A DNA stretch of 40,127 nucleotides. Source: Pseudomonadota bacterium (lineage in GTDB: Bacteria > Pseudomonadota > Gammaproteobacteria > Burkholderiales > Ferrovaceae). The position numbers and the translations under genes are program-made. Under the pieces are notes generated by a model. The model searched no databases. It was not told the DNA's origin and saw only the letters and a list, made by a program, of their open reading frames with translations. How positions within the stretch are numbered: position 1 is the stretch's first letter; every line of letters starts with the position of its first letter. Below, piece after piece: positions 18,073-26,354 of the stretch. The DNA lies in contig JAGWIJ010000017.1 in the NCBI GenBank assembly GCA_028873535.1, positions 1 to 40,127 of the forward strand, given 5' to 3'.

Positions 18073-18783
18073 TCAGGTGCGGTCGACGAACTCGACCGCG
18101 ACGCTGAGCAGATAGCCTTCGCCGCGAATGCTCCGCAGCAGCGATTCGGCGGCACCCGCGGCGCGCAGCTTGAGCCGGACCTTGGAAGCCAGGATGTCGA
18201 TGCCACGCTCCAGCGGGTTCCAGCTGCGGCCATGGACGGCCATCGACAGGCGGTCGCGGTCGACCACCGTCTGGTTGGCGCGCACCAGACACAGCAGCAG
18301 CGTGAATTCCTTTCCGGTCAGGTTGACCGCATCGCCATCCGGGCCGAGCAGGGTACGCTCCTGGGGGTCGAGGCGGAAGCCGGCGAAGCGCAGCAACTGG
18401 TCCCCTTCGCGCTCGGCGACCTGGCCCAGGCGTTGTGCCAGCCGGCGCACGCGCACCAGCACCTCACGCGGCTCGAACGGCTTGGTGAGGTAGTCGTCGG
18501 CGCCGTCCGCGATCCCCTGGATGCGGTCGTCGGCGACATTGCGCGCGCTGATGATGATGATGCCGGCCGAGGGCCGGCGCTCGCGCGCCCAGCGCACGAA
18601 GTCGAGGCCGTCATCGCCGCCGAGCATGCGGTCCACCAGGGCAACGGTGAAGTCTTCGCGCTGGAACAGGAACAGGGCTTCGCGCAGGCTGCCGCAGTGC
18701 TGGCAGTCGATGCCGTCCTTTTCCAGGATCGCCTTCAGCAGTTCTGCGACGACAGCATCGTCTTCGAGTATCAGGACCCGCAT
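18073..18783 (-). CDS. OmpR/PhoB-type response regulator, no kinase nearby
   Basis: This 236-residue two-domain regulator has a receiver with EDD at residues 7-9, phosphoacceptor Asp51 (VALVDRML), and TKPFEPRE carrying the conserved Lys. The C-terminal winged helix contains LTGKEFTLLLCLVRANQTVV and RGIDILASKVRLKL. The winged-helix end (RSIRGEGYLLSV) is typical of the family. No histidine kinase gene is adjacent; the downstream neighbour in the same operon encodes a NERD helicase. Two inverted repeats lie just upstream of the start codon and may be its own operator or leader structure. Confidence 0.92.
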   Translation of the reverse strand: MRVLILEDDAVVAELLKAILEKDGIDCQHCGSLREALFLFQREDFTVALVDRMLGGDDGLDFVRWARERRPSAGIIIISARNVADDRIQGIADGADDYLTKPFEPREVLVRVRRLAQRLGQVAEREGDQLLRFAGFRLDPQERTLLGPDGDAVNLTGKEFTLLLCLVRANQTVVDRDRLSMAVHGRSWNPLERGIDILASKVRLKLRAAGAAESLLRSIRGEGYLLSVAVEFVDRT

Positions 18784-18801
18784 TCTTCAGGGTGTTCAAG
18801 C

Positions 18802-18826
18802 GTTCGGACAGGGTTCGAGTCCGAAC
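18802..18826. promoter_or_regulatory. Inverted repeat upstream of the response regulator
   Basis: Perfect 8-base arms GTTCGGAC and GTCCGAAC are separated by nine bases, ending 19 bases before the regulator start codon at 18783 (minus strand). It could be an autoregulatory operator or a hairpin in the leader. Confidence 0.5.
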
Positions 18827-18855
18827 TTTAGACCAAATCCTTTGCAACAACACCC

Positions 18856-18876
18856 TGTTTGCGACGATCGCAAACA
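18856..18876. promoter_or_regulatory. 21-bp perfect palindrome in the regulator/zwf intergenic region
   Basis: TGTTTGCGA and TCGCAAACA form 9-base perfect arms around a CGA centre. It lies 24 bases from the HexR-like operator and between divergent genes. The sequence differs from the HexR site, so a separate dimeric regulator is implied. Confidence 0.55.
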
Positions 18877-18899
18877 AAGGGGGGGCGGGAGGGCGTCCC

Positions 18900-18916
18900 T
18901 TGTAACTCGGTTACAA
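18900..18916. promoter_or_regulatory. Putative HexR operator at zwf
   Basis: TTGTAACTCGGTTACAA is a 17-bp palindrome with 7-base arms. It fits the published HexR pattern of TGTAAT-like half-sites in inverted orientation. It overlaps the -35 region of the zwf promoter, consistent with repression. An almost identical site lies upstream of edd. Confidence 0.8.
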
Positions 18917-18939
18917 AACAATCCCCGTTTGGTTACAAT
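18911..18939 (+). promoter_or_regulatory. Putative sigma70 promoter of zwf-hexR
   Basis: TTACAA (18911-18916) and TACAAT (18934-18939) are 17 bases apart, about 30 bases before the zwf ATG. Both boxes lie within identical GGTTACAA octamers spaced exactly 22 bases apart, so HexR could contact both. The -35 is part of the putative operator. Confidence 0.6.
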
Positions 18940-18970
18940 GGGTCTTCTCCCCGGATCTGCAGGATGAGCA

Positions 18971-20431
18971 ATGGCCTTCGACCTCGTATTTCTCGGCGGT
19001 ACTGGTGACCTCGCCTGGCGCAAGCTGATGCCGGCGGTGTTCCAGGCCTTCCGCCACGGCGCGTTGCCGCCCGACGGCCGTGTGCTGGCCAGTTCGCGCG
19101 AAAAGCTGGACCGTGCCGGGTACTGCCAGTGGCTGCGCGAGCGCTTCGATTCGCTGAGCTGGGACGAACCCTTCAGCGACGAGGAGTTCGCGCGCTTTGC
19201 CGAACTGCTCGACTTCCGTCCGCTCGACATCTCCAAGCCCGAGGCGCACGCCGAACTGGCCGCCTGGGTGGGCGAGCGCAACGCCGACACGGTGGTGATC
19301 TACCTGGCGGTGGCCCCGGCACTGTTCAGCGGGATCTGCACCGGCCTGGGGCGCGTGGGATTGAACGACAAGCGCGTGCGCGTGGTGCTCGAGAAGCCGC
19401 TGGGCTACGACCTGGCGTCGGCCACGGCGATCAACGAGGCGGTGCGCGCGGTGCTGAGCGAGCAGCAGATCTTCCGCATCGACCACTACCTGGGCAAGCA
19501 GTCGGTGCAGAACCTGATGGCGCTGCGCTTCGGCAACACGCTGTTCGAGCCGCTGTGGCGGCGCGAATGGATCCAGAACGTGCAGATCACCATCGCCGAG
19601 GATCTCGGCGTGGAGCAGCGCGGCGGCTACTACGACCGCAACGCCGGGGCCCTGCGCGACATGGTGCAGAACCACATGCTGCAACTGCTGTGCATGGTGG
19701 CCATGGAGCCGCCGGCCAGCGAGGACGCCGATGCGGTGCGCGACGAAAAGCTCAAGGTGCTGCGTTCGCTCAAGCCGCTTGCCGTCGCCGACGTGCCCAA
19801 TCAGGTGATCCGCGGACAGTACCGCGCCGGCCGGATCGCCGGTGCCGATGTCCCGGGCTACCGCGAAGAGGAGGGCGTGGCGCCGGGCAGCGCGACCGAG
19901 ACCTTCGTCGCGCTGCGCGCCGAGATCGAAAACTGGCGCTGGGCCGGTGTGCCCTTCTTCCTGCGCACCGGCAAGCGCCTGGCGCAGCGCACCGCCGACA
20001 TCGTGGTGAACTTCCGCGCCGTGCCGCACCCGATCTTCGCAAGCCCGAGCGGCTATCAGAACCGCCTGGTGATCCGCCTCCAGCCGGAGGATTCGATCGA
20101 GCTCGACCTGCTGGCCAAGACGTCCAACCGCAGCAAGAGCGAGCAGGGGCGGCTGTCGCCGGTCAAGCTCAACCTGGACTTCAAGGAAGCCTTTGGCAGC
20201 CAGACCATCGAGGCCTACGAGCGCCTGTTGCGCAAGGTGCTGGGCGGCCGGCTGGACCTGTTCGTGCGCTTCGACGAACAGCAGGCGGCCTGGCGCTACG
20301 TCGAGCCGATCCTGGAGTCCTGGGCCAACGATCCCGATACCCTGCGCACCTATAATGCGGGCACCTGGGGCCCGCCGGCCTCGAGTGCGCTGCTGGCGCG
20401 CGATGGTGCCGCCTGGCCCGAGGAGCGCTGA
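18971..20431 (+). CDS. zwf: Glucose-6-phosphate 1-dehydrogenase
   Basis: The enzyme oxidises glucose-6-phosphate to 6-phosphogluconolactone with reduction of NAD(P)+, the entry to the Entner-Doudoroff and oxidative pentose phosphate routes. The 486-residue protein has the dinucleotide loop FLGGTGDLAWRKLMPA, the lysine-containing VVLEKPLGYDL, and the active-site signature RIDHYLGKQSVQNLMALRF with the catalytic His and Lys. C-terminal motifs RTGKRLAQRTADIV and the tail PASSALLARDGAAW fit the family. The ATG at 18971 has an AGGATGAG ribosome site. It sits under a probable HexR operator and four bases before hexR. Confidence 0.97.
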   Translation: MAFDLVFLGGTGDLAWRKLMPAVFQAFRHGALPPDGRVLASSREKLDRAGYCQWLRERFDSLSWDEPFSDEEFARFAELLDFRPLDISKPEAHAELAAWVGERNADTVVIYLAVAPALFSGICTGLGRVGLNDKRVRVVLEKPLGYDLASATAINEAVRAVLSEQQIFRIDHYLGKQSVQNLMALRFGNTLFEPLWRREWIQNVQITIAEDLGVEQRGGYYDRNAGALRDMVQNHMLQLLCMVAMEPPASEDADAVRDEKLKVLRSLKPLAVADVPNQVIRGQYRAGRIAGADVPGYREEEGVAPGSATETFVALRAEIENWRWAGVPFFLRTGKRLAQRTADIVVNFRAVPHPIFASPSGYQNRLVIRLQPEDSIELDLLAKTSNRSKSEQGRLSPVKLNLDFKEAFGSQTIEAYERLLRKVLGGRLDLFVRFDEQQAAWRYVEPILESWANDPDTLRTYNAGTWGPPASSALLARDGAAWPEER

Positions 20432-20435
20432 CACC

Positions 20436-21323
20436 ATGGGCGCGCCGGGACCGTCGGTCGGCCTGCTGGAGCGTGTCGAGGCCAGTCTGGCAGTGTGTTC
20501 GCCGGCCGAGGCGCGTGTCGGCCGGCTGCTGCTGGCGGATCCGCGCCACTTCGCAGCCCAGCCGATCGCCGAGATCGCGCGCCGCGCCGAGGTCAGCAAG
20601 CCCACCGTGGTGCGCTTCTGCCGCCACATCGGCTACCGTGGCCTGACCGACTTCCGGCTCAAGCTGGCAGGCGTGATCAATGAAGGCATGCCATATGTGC
20701 ATCGTGCCGTGACCCAGGGTGACGGCGCCGCGGAACTGATGGTCAAGGTGATCGACAATTCGGTCAGTGCCCTGCTCAATCTGCGCAACCAGGCCAGTGC
20801 CGGCGCCATCGAACGCGCAGCCGATGCCATCGTGGCGGCCATTCGCATGGGGCGCCGCGTCGAATTCTACGGCGTCGGCAATTCCGGCATCGTGGCGCAG
20901 GACGCCCAGCACAAGTTCTTCCGGCTGGGCTGCAATACCGTGGCCTATTCCGATGGCCACATGCAGGTGATGGCCGCCACCATGCTGCAGCCTGGCGACG
21001 TGGCGGTGATCATCTCCAACTCGGGCCGCATGCGCGACCTGCTCGACACCATCGATGTGGTTCGGCGCCGGCGCGCGACGGCGGTGGCCATCACCGCCAG
21101 CGGATCGCCGCTCGCGGCGCGCGCCGATATCCTGCTGGCGGCCGACCACCGCGAGGATTTCGACCGCTACAGCCCGATGGTGTCGCGCATGCTGCACCTG
21201 ATGCTGATCGACGTGCTCACCACGGCGGTGGCGGTGCAGCTGGGACCGGAAATCGTCGCCAACCTGCAGGCCATCAAGCGCAACCTGCGCGTCAAGTACA
21301 CGCCCGACGACAGCGGCCGCTGA
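20436..21323 (+). CDS. hexR: HexR-type RpiR family transcriptional regulator
   Basis: HexR represses or activates central sugar genes and senses 2-keto-3-deoxy-6-phosphogluconate. The ATG at 20436 gives 295 residues; the open frame before it overlaps zwf and is a shadow. An N-terminal helix-turn-helix (EIARRAEVSKPTVVRFCRHI) is followed by a SIS sugar-isomerase domain from about residue 130, with VEFYGVGNSGIVAQDAQHKF and AVIISNSGRMRDLLDT as phosphosugar-binding segments. The context, directly downstream of zwf with a palindromic operator before zwf and another before edd, makes HexR much more likely than another RpiR member. It is probably autoregulated through the zwf promoter. Confidence 0.93.
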   Translation: MGAPGPSVGLLERVEASLAVCSPAEARVGRLLLADPRHFAAQPIAEIARRAEVSKPTVVRFCRHIGYRGLTDFRLKLAGVINEGMPYVHRAVTQGDGAAELMVKVIDNSVSALLNLRNQASAGAIERAADAIVAAIRMGRRVEFYGVGNSGIVAQDAQHKFFRLGCNTVAYSDGHMQVMAATMLQPGDVAVIISNSGRMRDLLDTIDVVRRRRATAVAITASGSPLAARADILLAADHREDFDRYSPMVSRMLHLMLIDVLTTAVAVQLGPEIVANLQAIKRNLRVKYTPDDSGR

Positions 21324-21339
21324 GACCGGCTTGCGCCGT

Positions 21340-22278
21340 TCAGGCCTGCGGGTCGAAGACTGCGGCCGTCAGACCGCACACCTCCGTACCGAGGCCGAGG
21401 TCGTCGAGTTCGATCGCGAGCACGTGACCGCTGGCAGGACGCGCGGCCAGCTCCCCGGCGGGGCGTCCTTTGCCGGCGCTGGTGATGAACAGCGTGCGCA
21501 GCGCAGGGCCGCCCAGGCACACCATGGTCGGCGCGACAACCGGCACTTCGAGCTCGAGCAGCAGCGTGCCGTCGGGGGCAAAGCGCAGCACGCGCCCGCC
21601 CTCGTACATGGCCACCCAGTAGGCACCCTGGTTGTCGATCGCAACGCCATCCGGCCGGCCGCCATAGCGCGCCTCCTCGCCCTTGCGCGCAAAGCGTGCA
21701 AAGTCCCGGGCCGCGCCGAAGCGCCCCTCCTGCAGGTCGAAGGCGAAGCTGCGGATCAGGTGATCGGGCGTGTTGGTCCACCATGCGCGCGTGCCGTCCG
21801 GGCTGAAGGCAAGTCCGTTGGCAGTGACCGCGCCCCCCAGTTCCTGCTGCAGCTCCCAGGCGCCGGCCGGCGAGTGGCGCAGGCAGTAGAGGGCAGCTTC
21901 CGGTCCGGTCCTGGGTTCGAACACCGTACCCACCCAGAAGCGCCCGCGCGGGTCGCAGCGGCCATCGTTGCAGCGCGTGGTGGCCGTGTCGAAGGGAACG
22001 GCGCAGAGTGTCTGCAGGCTGCCGTCGCGCGGGTCGAACAGTGCCAGCCGTGAGCGCAGGGCCACCAGGATGCGACCGTCCGGTGCCGGTGCGATGCAGC
22101 CCGGTTCCTCGTCGCAGGCCCAGCGTCGTTCGCGGCCGTCGAGTCCACGCGCGCGCAGCGCGCGGCCGGCAATGTCCACCCACCACAGCGTGGCGTCGTG
22201 TGCGCACCAGAAAGGTGATTCACCGAGCTGGTCGGGGTCGTCACTGAAGGTGCGCAGGGCGGCGGGATCCGGTTGCAT
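21340..22278 (-). CDS. SMP-30/gluconolactonase-type lactonase, probable 6-phosphogluconolactonase
   Basis: The 312-residue, soluble six-bladed propeller protein belongs to the SMP-30/LRE family of metal-dependent lactonases. Key stretches are GESPFWCAHDATLWWVD with a metal-binding Glu near the N-terminus, RCNDGRCDPRGRFWVGT with metal-binding Asn and Asp, ANGLAFSPDGTRAWWTNT, and RPDGVAIDNQGAYWVAMYEG. It is convergent with hexR (16-base gap) and divergent from edd, sharing the HexR-like operator at 22298. No standard pgl gene is present, so I infer that it hydrolyses the product of Zwf to 6-phosphogluconate, the substrate of Edd. A role in another sugar-lactone route cannot be excluded. Confidence 0.88.
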   Translation of the reverse strand: MQPDPAALRTFSDDPDQLGESPFWCAHDATLWWVDIAGRALRARGLDGRERRWACDEEPGCIAPAPDGRILVALRSRLALFDPRDGSLQTLCAVPFDTATTRCNDGRCDPRGRFWVGTVFEPRTGPEAALYCLRHSPAGAWELQQELGGAVTANGLAFSPDGTRAWWTNTPDHLIRSFAFDLQEGRFGAARDFARFARKGEEARYGGRPDGVAIDNQGAYWVAMYEGGRVLRFAPDGTLLLELEVPVVAPTMVCLGGPALRTLFITSAGKGRPAGELAARPASGHVLAIELDDLGLGTEVCGLTAAVFDPQA

Positions 22279-22297
22279 GATGGTTTGTCACCTGGGG

Positions 22298-22314
22298 TTG
22301 TAACTGAGTTACAA
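22298..22314. promoter_or_regulatory. Putative HexR operator between the lactonase gene and edd
   Basis: TTGTAACTGAGTTACAA has perfect 7-base arms around TGA and matches the zwf site in every arm position. It lies 20 bases before the lactonase start on the minus strand and 34 bases before edd, and overlaps a TACAAT -10-like box (22310-22315). Confidence 0.8.
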
Positions 22315-22348
22315 TGATACGCAAGCGAGGTTTCAGAGGGCAACCGCC

Positions 22349-24112
22349 ATGCATCCAGTCGTCGAACGGGTCACCGAAGGCATCCGCCAGCGCAGTTCCG
22401 GCACACGCAGCGCCTATCTTGCGCGCATCGACGCCGCTGTGGCGCGACCACCGCGCGGCAGCCTGGGATGTGCCAATCTGGCCCATGCCTATGCTGCCCT
22501 GCCCGGTGGCGAGCGCATCCGCGTGCTGGTCGAACGCGCGCCCAACATCGGCATCATCACCGCCTACAACGACGTGCTGTCGGCGCACCAGCCCTTCGCC
22601 GGCTTCCCCGACGTGATCCGCGACGAGGCGGCGCGCCTTGGCGCCTCGGTGCAGGTGGCTGGCGGCACGCCCGCCATGTGTGACGGCGTGACGCAGGGCA
22701 CGCCGGGCATGGAAATGAGCCTGTTCTCGCGCGACGTGATCGCGATGTCGACCGCGGTCGGGCTCTCGCACGAGACCTTCGATGGCGTGCTGCTGCTCGG
22801 CGTCTGCGACAAGATCATCCCCGGGCTGTTGATCGGCGCGCTGCATTTCGGGCACCTGCCGTGCGTGTTCGTCCCCGCCGGTCCGATGACCAGCGGCCTG
22901 TCCAACAGCGCCAAATCCGAGGTACGCGAACGCTATGCCCAGGGACTGGCCAGCCGCGACGAACTGCAGGCTGCCGAATCGGCGGCCTACCACGGCGCCG
23001 GCACCTGCACCTTCTACGGCACCGCCAACAGCAACCAGATGCTGCTCGACGCCATGGGCCTGCATGTGCCCGGCGCCGCCTTCGTGCATCCCGGCACGCC
23101 CGAGCGTGAGGCGCTGACGCGCCAGGCGACGCGTACGGTCCTCGAACTCGCCGGCAAGCAACGCTTCACGCCGATCGGGCGGCTGGTCGACGAGCGCGTC
23201 ATCGTCAATGCCATGGTGGCGCTGCTGGCCACTGGCGGCTCGACCAACCACCTGATCCACTGGGTGGCGGTGGCGCGCGCCGCGGGCATCACGATCGACT
23301 GGACCGATTTCGACGAACTGTCGCACGCCGTGCCGCTGCTCGCCTCGGTCTACCCCAACGGCAAGGCTGACGTGAACCAGTTCCAGGCTGCCGGCGGACC
23401 GCAGTTCGTGATCCGCGAACTGCTCGATGCGGGCCTGATGCACGGCGATGTGCTGTCGATCCATGCCGGCGGCCTGCGCGATGCCTGCGCCGGGGCGCCT
23501 GCGCGCAGCGGCGACCTCGCCGTGGTACGGCCGGCGGCGCAGCCGTTCAGCCCCACCGGCGGGCTGCGCCTGCTCACCGGCAGGCTTGGCCGCGCGGTGA
23601 TCAAGGTTTCGGCAGTGCCCGCCGATCGCCACGTCATCGAGGCCCCTGCGCGCGTGTTCGAGTCGCAGGAGGCGCTGCATGCCGCTTTCAAGGCCGGCGA
23701 ACTGGAGCGCGACGTGGTGGTGGTGGTGCGCTTCCAGGGACCGCGTGCCAACGGCATGCCCGAACTGCACAAGCTGACGCCGCCGCTGGCGGTGCTGCAG
23801 AAGAAGGGGTTCCGCGTTGCGCTGGTCACCGACGGCCGCATGAGCGGCGCTTCCGGGGCGGTGCCGGCAGCGATCCACGTCACGCCCGAGGCACTCGGCG
23901 GCGGAGCGCTGGCGCGCCTGCGCGATGGCGACGTGATCCGCCTCGATGCGGATCAGGGCGTGCTCGAGGTGCTGCTCGACGAGCCGACCTGGGCCGCACG
24001 CGAAGCGGTGGTGCCCGACCTGGAGGCCAATGGCCACGGCTGGGGACGTGAACTCTTCACGCGCTTCCGCGCTGGCGCCACGGGTGCGGAGCAGGGCGCC
24101 TGCAGCTGGTAA
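22349..24112 (+). CDS. edd: Phosphogluconate dehydratase
   Basis: This 4Fe-4S dehydratase turns 6-phosphogluconate into 2-keto-3-deoxy-6-phosphogluconate. The 587-residue protein is of the IlvD/Edd family. Segments include [29 protein letters not shown] and [11 protein letters not shown] and [14 protein letters not shown], which together supply the three cluster Cys, then [10 protein letters not shown] and [18 protein letters not shown] near the C-terminus. The Edd branch rather than IlvD is favoured by its place between the lactonase and eda. A HexR-like operator lies 34 bases before the start, with a GAGGG ribosome site in the leader. Confidence 0.96.
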   Translation: MHPVVERVTEGIRQRSSGTRSAYLARIDAAVARPPRGSLGCANLAHAYAALPGGERIRVLVERAPNIGIITAYNDVLSAHQPFAGFPDVIRDEAARLGASVQVAGGTPAMCDGVTQGTPGMEMSLFSRDVIAMSTAVGLSHETFDGVLLLGVCDKIIPGLLIGALHFGHLPCVFVPAGPMTSGLSNSAKSEVRERYAQGLASRDELQAAESAAYHGAGTCTFYGTANSNQMLLDAMGLHVPGAAFVHPGTPEREALTRQATRTVLELAGKQRFTPIGRLVDERVIVNAMVALLATGGSTNHLIHWVAVARAAGITIDWTDFDELSHAVPLLASVYPNGKADVNQFQAAGGPQFVIRELLDAGLMHGDVLSIHAGGLRDACAGAPARSGDLAVVRPAAQPFSPTGGLRLLTGRLGRAVIKVSAVPADRHVIEAPARVFESQEALHAAFKAGELERDVVVVVRFQGPRANGMPELHKLTPPLAVLQKKGFRVALVTDGRMSGASGAVPAAIHVTPEALGGGALARLRDGDVIRLDADQGVLEVLLDEPTWAAREAVVPDLEANGHGWGRELFTRFRAGATGAEQGACSW

Positions 24113-24189
24113 GAAGGCGCAAGGGTCAGGACTGGAAGCCGGGCAGGCGGCGCCCGCGGTGGGCGCCGATGCGTGGCATGGAGAAGCCG

Positions 24190-24819
24190 ATGGAACGCCG
24201 ACTTGAAACCATAGCCTCGCTGGGACCGGTCATCCCGGTCCTGGTGATCGAGGAACTCGCCCATGCTGTGCCGCTGGCCAAGGCCCTGGTGGCCGGCGGG
24301 GTCAGGGTGCTCGAAGTGACGCTGCGCACGCCGGCGGCCCTGGAATGCATCCGTGCCATCGCGGCCGAGATACCCGAGGCCATGGTAGGTGCCGGCACGC
24401 TGCGCACCCCGGCCGATGCCGAAGCGGTGCTGGCGGCCGGCGCGCGCTTCGCGGTCAGTCCAGGCTACAGCAGCCGTCTTGCCCAGGCCTGCCGCGACCT
24501 CGACCTGCCGCTGTTGCCGGGCGTTGCCACCTCGTCCGAGATCATGCAGGCCACCGAGGAAGGCAGCCGCTTCCTGAAGTTCTTTCCGGCGATTCCGGCC
24601 GGCGGTGCCGCCATGCTGAAATCCTGGGCCAGCGTGTTTGCGGACGTCCGCTTCTGCCCCACCGGCGGCATCGGGCTCGCCACGGCGCCGGACCTGCTGG
24701 CGCTGCCCAATGTGGTCTGTGTCGGCGGATCCTGGCTGACGCCCGCTGCCGCGATCCGCGAGGGGCGCTGGGACCAGATCACGACACTGGCGCGCGAAGC
24801 GGCCGCGCTGCGCCGCTGA
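24190..24819 (+). CDS. eda: 2-keto-3-deoxy-6-phosphogluconate aldolase
   Basis: The class I aldolase splits KDPG into pyruvate and glyceraldehyde-3-phosphate, closing the Entner-Doudoroff pathway. I chose the ATG at 24190, which has a GGAG site six bases upstream and gives 209 residues (E. coli Eda has 213); ATGs at 24169 and 24178 are alternatives. Active-site features are present: [13 protein letters not shown] with the catalytic Glu and substrate Arg/Thr, [33 protein letters not shown], the Schiff-base Lys in FLKFFPA, and the phosphate loop CPTGGI. It follows edd by 77 bases and is followed by a strong stem-loop. Confidence 0.96.
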   Translation: MERRLETIASLGPVIPVLVIEELAHAVPLAKALVAGGVRVLEVTLRTPAALECIRAIAAEIPEAMVGAGTLRTPADAEAVLAAGARFAVSPGYSSRLAQACRDLDLPLLPGVATSSEIMQATEEGSRFLKFFPAIPAGGAAMLKSWASVFADVRFCPTGGIGLATAPDLLALPNVVCVGGSWLTPAAAIREGRWDQITTLAREAAALRR

Positions 24820-24821
24820 AC

Positions 24822-24842
24822 CGACGCGCCGGCGGCGCGTCG
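24822..24842 (+). terminator. GC-rich stem-loop after eda
   Basis: Nine-base perfect arms CGACGCGCC and GGCGCGTCG flank a GGC loop directly after the eda stop. No T-run follows, so it is an atypical terminator or an mRNA-stabilising hairpin. Confidence 0.5.
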
Positions 24843-25007
24843 TGGACAAGACCTTGGTCTCAGCCTTTCGTGCGCAGGTATGAGACTCCCGGCCCATAGG
24901 TCGCGCGCCACGGCCTTGCGAGAATAGCGGCATCCGGTCTTCGTGTTCGCGACGGTCGCGGTGCTGCGGACCGGGCATGCTGGGCCGGATCCCGTCCAGG
25001 AGGTCAC

Positions 25008-25571
25008 ATGCGCATGCCTTGGCGCGGCCGGCCGGCCGCCGGCTTCACGCTGCTCGAACTGGTGGTGGCGATCGTGCTGCTCGGCATCCTGGCCAGCGTC
25101 ACCGTGTTCTCGTTCGACGGCTCGCGTTCGCGCGGCCAGTTGCTGGTGGCGGCCATGCAGGAATACGCCAATGCCCTGACGCGCATGAAGGCGGATACCG
25201 CGTGCTTCCCCGCCCGGCTCAGCGCGCTTGCGCTGCGCGCCGAGGCCGAGACCAGCCTGTGCCAGGTCTCGCTGGTGCAGCAATGGAACGGCCCTTATGT
25301 TCGGGATGCGCGCACCAATGCCAGCGGCCAGGTCCTGCTCGACCAGATCGCGCCCCAGGTGGTGCTCGACCTGCAGACCGCCGTCGGCATCAACGGCGGC
25401 ACAGCCTACCTGGTGCAGGCTTCGCATGTGCCCGCCGATGTGCTGAGCCAGGCCATGAGTGCCTGCAACGGCGCGCCAGCGGGCAGCGAGACCGCCGCTG
25501 CCCGCTGTGGCCGCAACCTGTCTGGCGACGGCGCCGGCAGCCTGACCTTGCGGTTTGCCGAGGTGCAGTAG
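25008..25571 (+). CDS. GspG/pilin-like protein with prepilin N-terminus (cassette gene 1)
   Basis: The 187-residue protein has a class III prepilin leader cut after Gly12 (PAAG-FTLLELVVAIVLLGILAS), with Glu at mature position 5 and a long hydrophobic helix. The globular part has the WNGPYV pattern that resembles the GspG family, and a C-terminal pair of Cys. The start ATG at 25008 follows AGGAGGTCAC, a good ribosome site (an ATG two codons downstream is also in frame). It is the first of six closely packed genes. It could be the major pseudopilin of an accessory type II secretion or type IV pilus-like fibre. Its overall family is not one I can name. Confidence 0.85.
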   Translation: MRMPWRGRPAAGFTLLELVVAIVLLGILASVTVFSFDGSRSRGQLLVAAMQEYANALTRMKADTACFPARLSALALRAEAETSLCQVSLVQQWNGPYVRDARTNASGQVLLDQIAPQVVLDLQTAVGINGGTAYLVQASHVPADVLSQAMSACNGAPAGSETAAARCGRNLSGDGAGSLTLRFAEVQ

Positions 25572-26354
25572 GTGCCGGCGCCTTGCATGCGGCGTGGCCC
25601 ACCGACCCCCGGCGTTGCGCTGGTGGCGGCGCTGGCGCTGCTGGGCGCCTTGAGCCTGCTGCTGCTGGCGCACTGGAACGTGGACACGGCAGTGCGCGCC
25701 GAGCGGCGCGCACTGCTGCGCCAGACGGCCCTGGAGCAGCAGCTGGCCGACCGGCTCCAGGACTGGTATCGCCAGCATCTGGCCGAACTCGACGCACCGG
25801 GCGCAGCCGCTCCGGACCCTGCCACGGTGCTGCAGACGCTGCCGGGGACGGACCGGATCCGGGTGGCGCTGGGTCCGCTCACGTTCGAAGGCGACGTTGC
25901 CGGACGCCTGGTCTACGCTGCAACGGGCAGCGATTCCCGGGTGCTGGTCGATGGTCACGCGCTCGAACGGCTTGCCATCGACCGGGCGCGCCGGCAGCTG
26001 CGGCAGCTGGCCGCGCGCCTGGAAACCTGGTTCGCCGCCAGGATCGCCAGCGACCCGCTGCACCTTGCCGACAGCAACCACTTCCGTCCGGCTGATCCGG
26101 GCTGCTTCGCGGCCAGCGGCGAACTGCCGTGCCTGGCGGAATATGTCGACGTGGCGCAGCTCGAACGCCTCGCCAACGCGCTGGCACTGACGCCGTCCGA
26201 GCTGCACTCGCCATGGGGCAGCTGCTGTCCGCTGGAGGCCAGCAACGGTGCCGATGCCAGCGCCGTCGCGCCCTACACGCTGGCGCTGCGCGTACGCACG
26301 CCCTGGGATCTCACGCTGGTGGCGCGCGCCGTCCAGCCGGCGGGGGGCACATGA
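25572..26354 (+). CDS. GspK/PilX-like minor pseudopilin (cassette gene 2)
   Basis: The GTG start at 25572 follows the previous stop with no gap; an ATG at 25587 is an alternative. Residues 9-36 read GPPTPG then VALVAALALLGALSLLLL, the GspK/PilX pattern in which the usual Glu5 is absent. The 260-residue protein then has a helical segment rich in Arg/Gln and a C-terminal domain with RVLVDGHALERL, RLETWFAAR, and a C-terminal SPWGSCCPLEASNG stretch resembling the DPWG loop of pilins. This C-terminal module is also present in gene 4. Minor pseudopilins lacking Glu5 usually cap fibre tips, so this is a candidate tip component. The ATGA at the stop overlaps the ATPase start. Confidence 0.75.
   Translation: MPAPCMRRGPPTPGVALVAALALLGALSLLLLAHWNVDTAVRAERRALLRQTALEQQLADRLQDWYRQHLAELDAPGAAAPDPATVLQTLPGTDRIRVALGPLTFEGDVAGRLVYAATGSDSRVLVDGHALERLAIDRARRQLRQLAARLETWFAARIASDPLHLADSNHFRPADPGCFAASGELPCLAEYVDVAQLERLANALALTPSELHSPWGSCCPLEASNGADASAVAPYTLALRVRTPWDLTLVARAVQPAGGT

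Noticed and set aside
18911-20629. 572-codon open frame antisense to zwf
   Set aside because: Opposite a complete zwf with all its catalytic motifs.
22241-24037. 598-codon open frame antisense to edd
   Set aside because: Opposite a complete, conserved edd gene; it would also run through the HexR-like operator region.
24843-25007. GTCTCA/TGAGAC inverted repeat and a TTGGTC...TATGAG pair as a promoter for the pilin cassette
   Set aside because: Arms are only six bases with an 18-base spacer and the box spacing is 19; the match is no better than chance.
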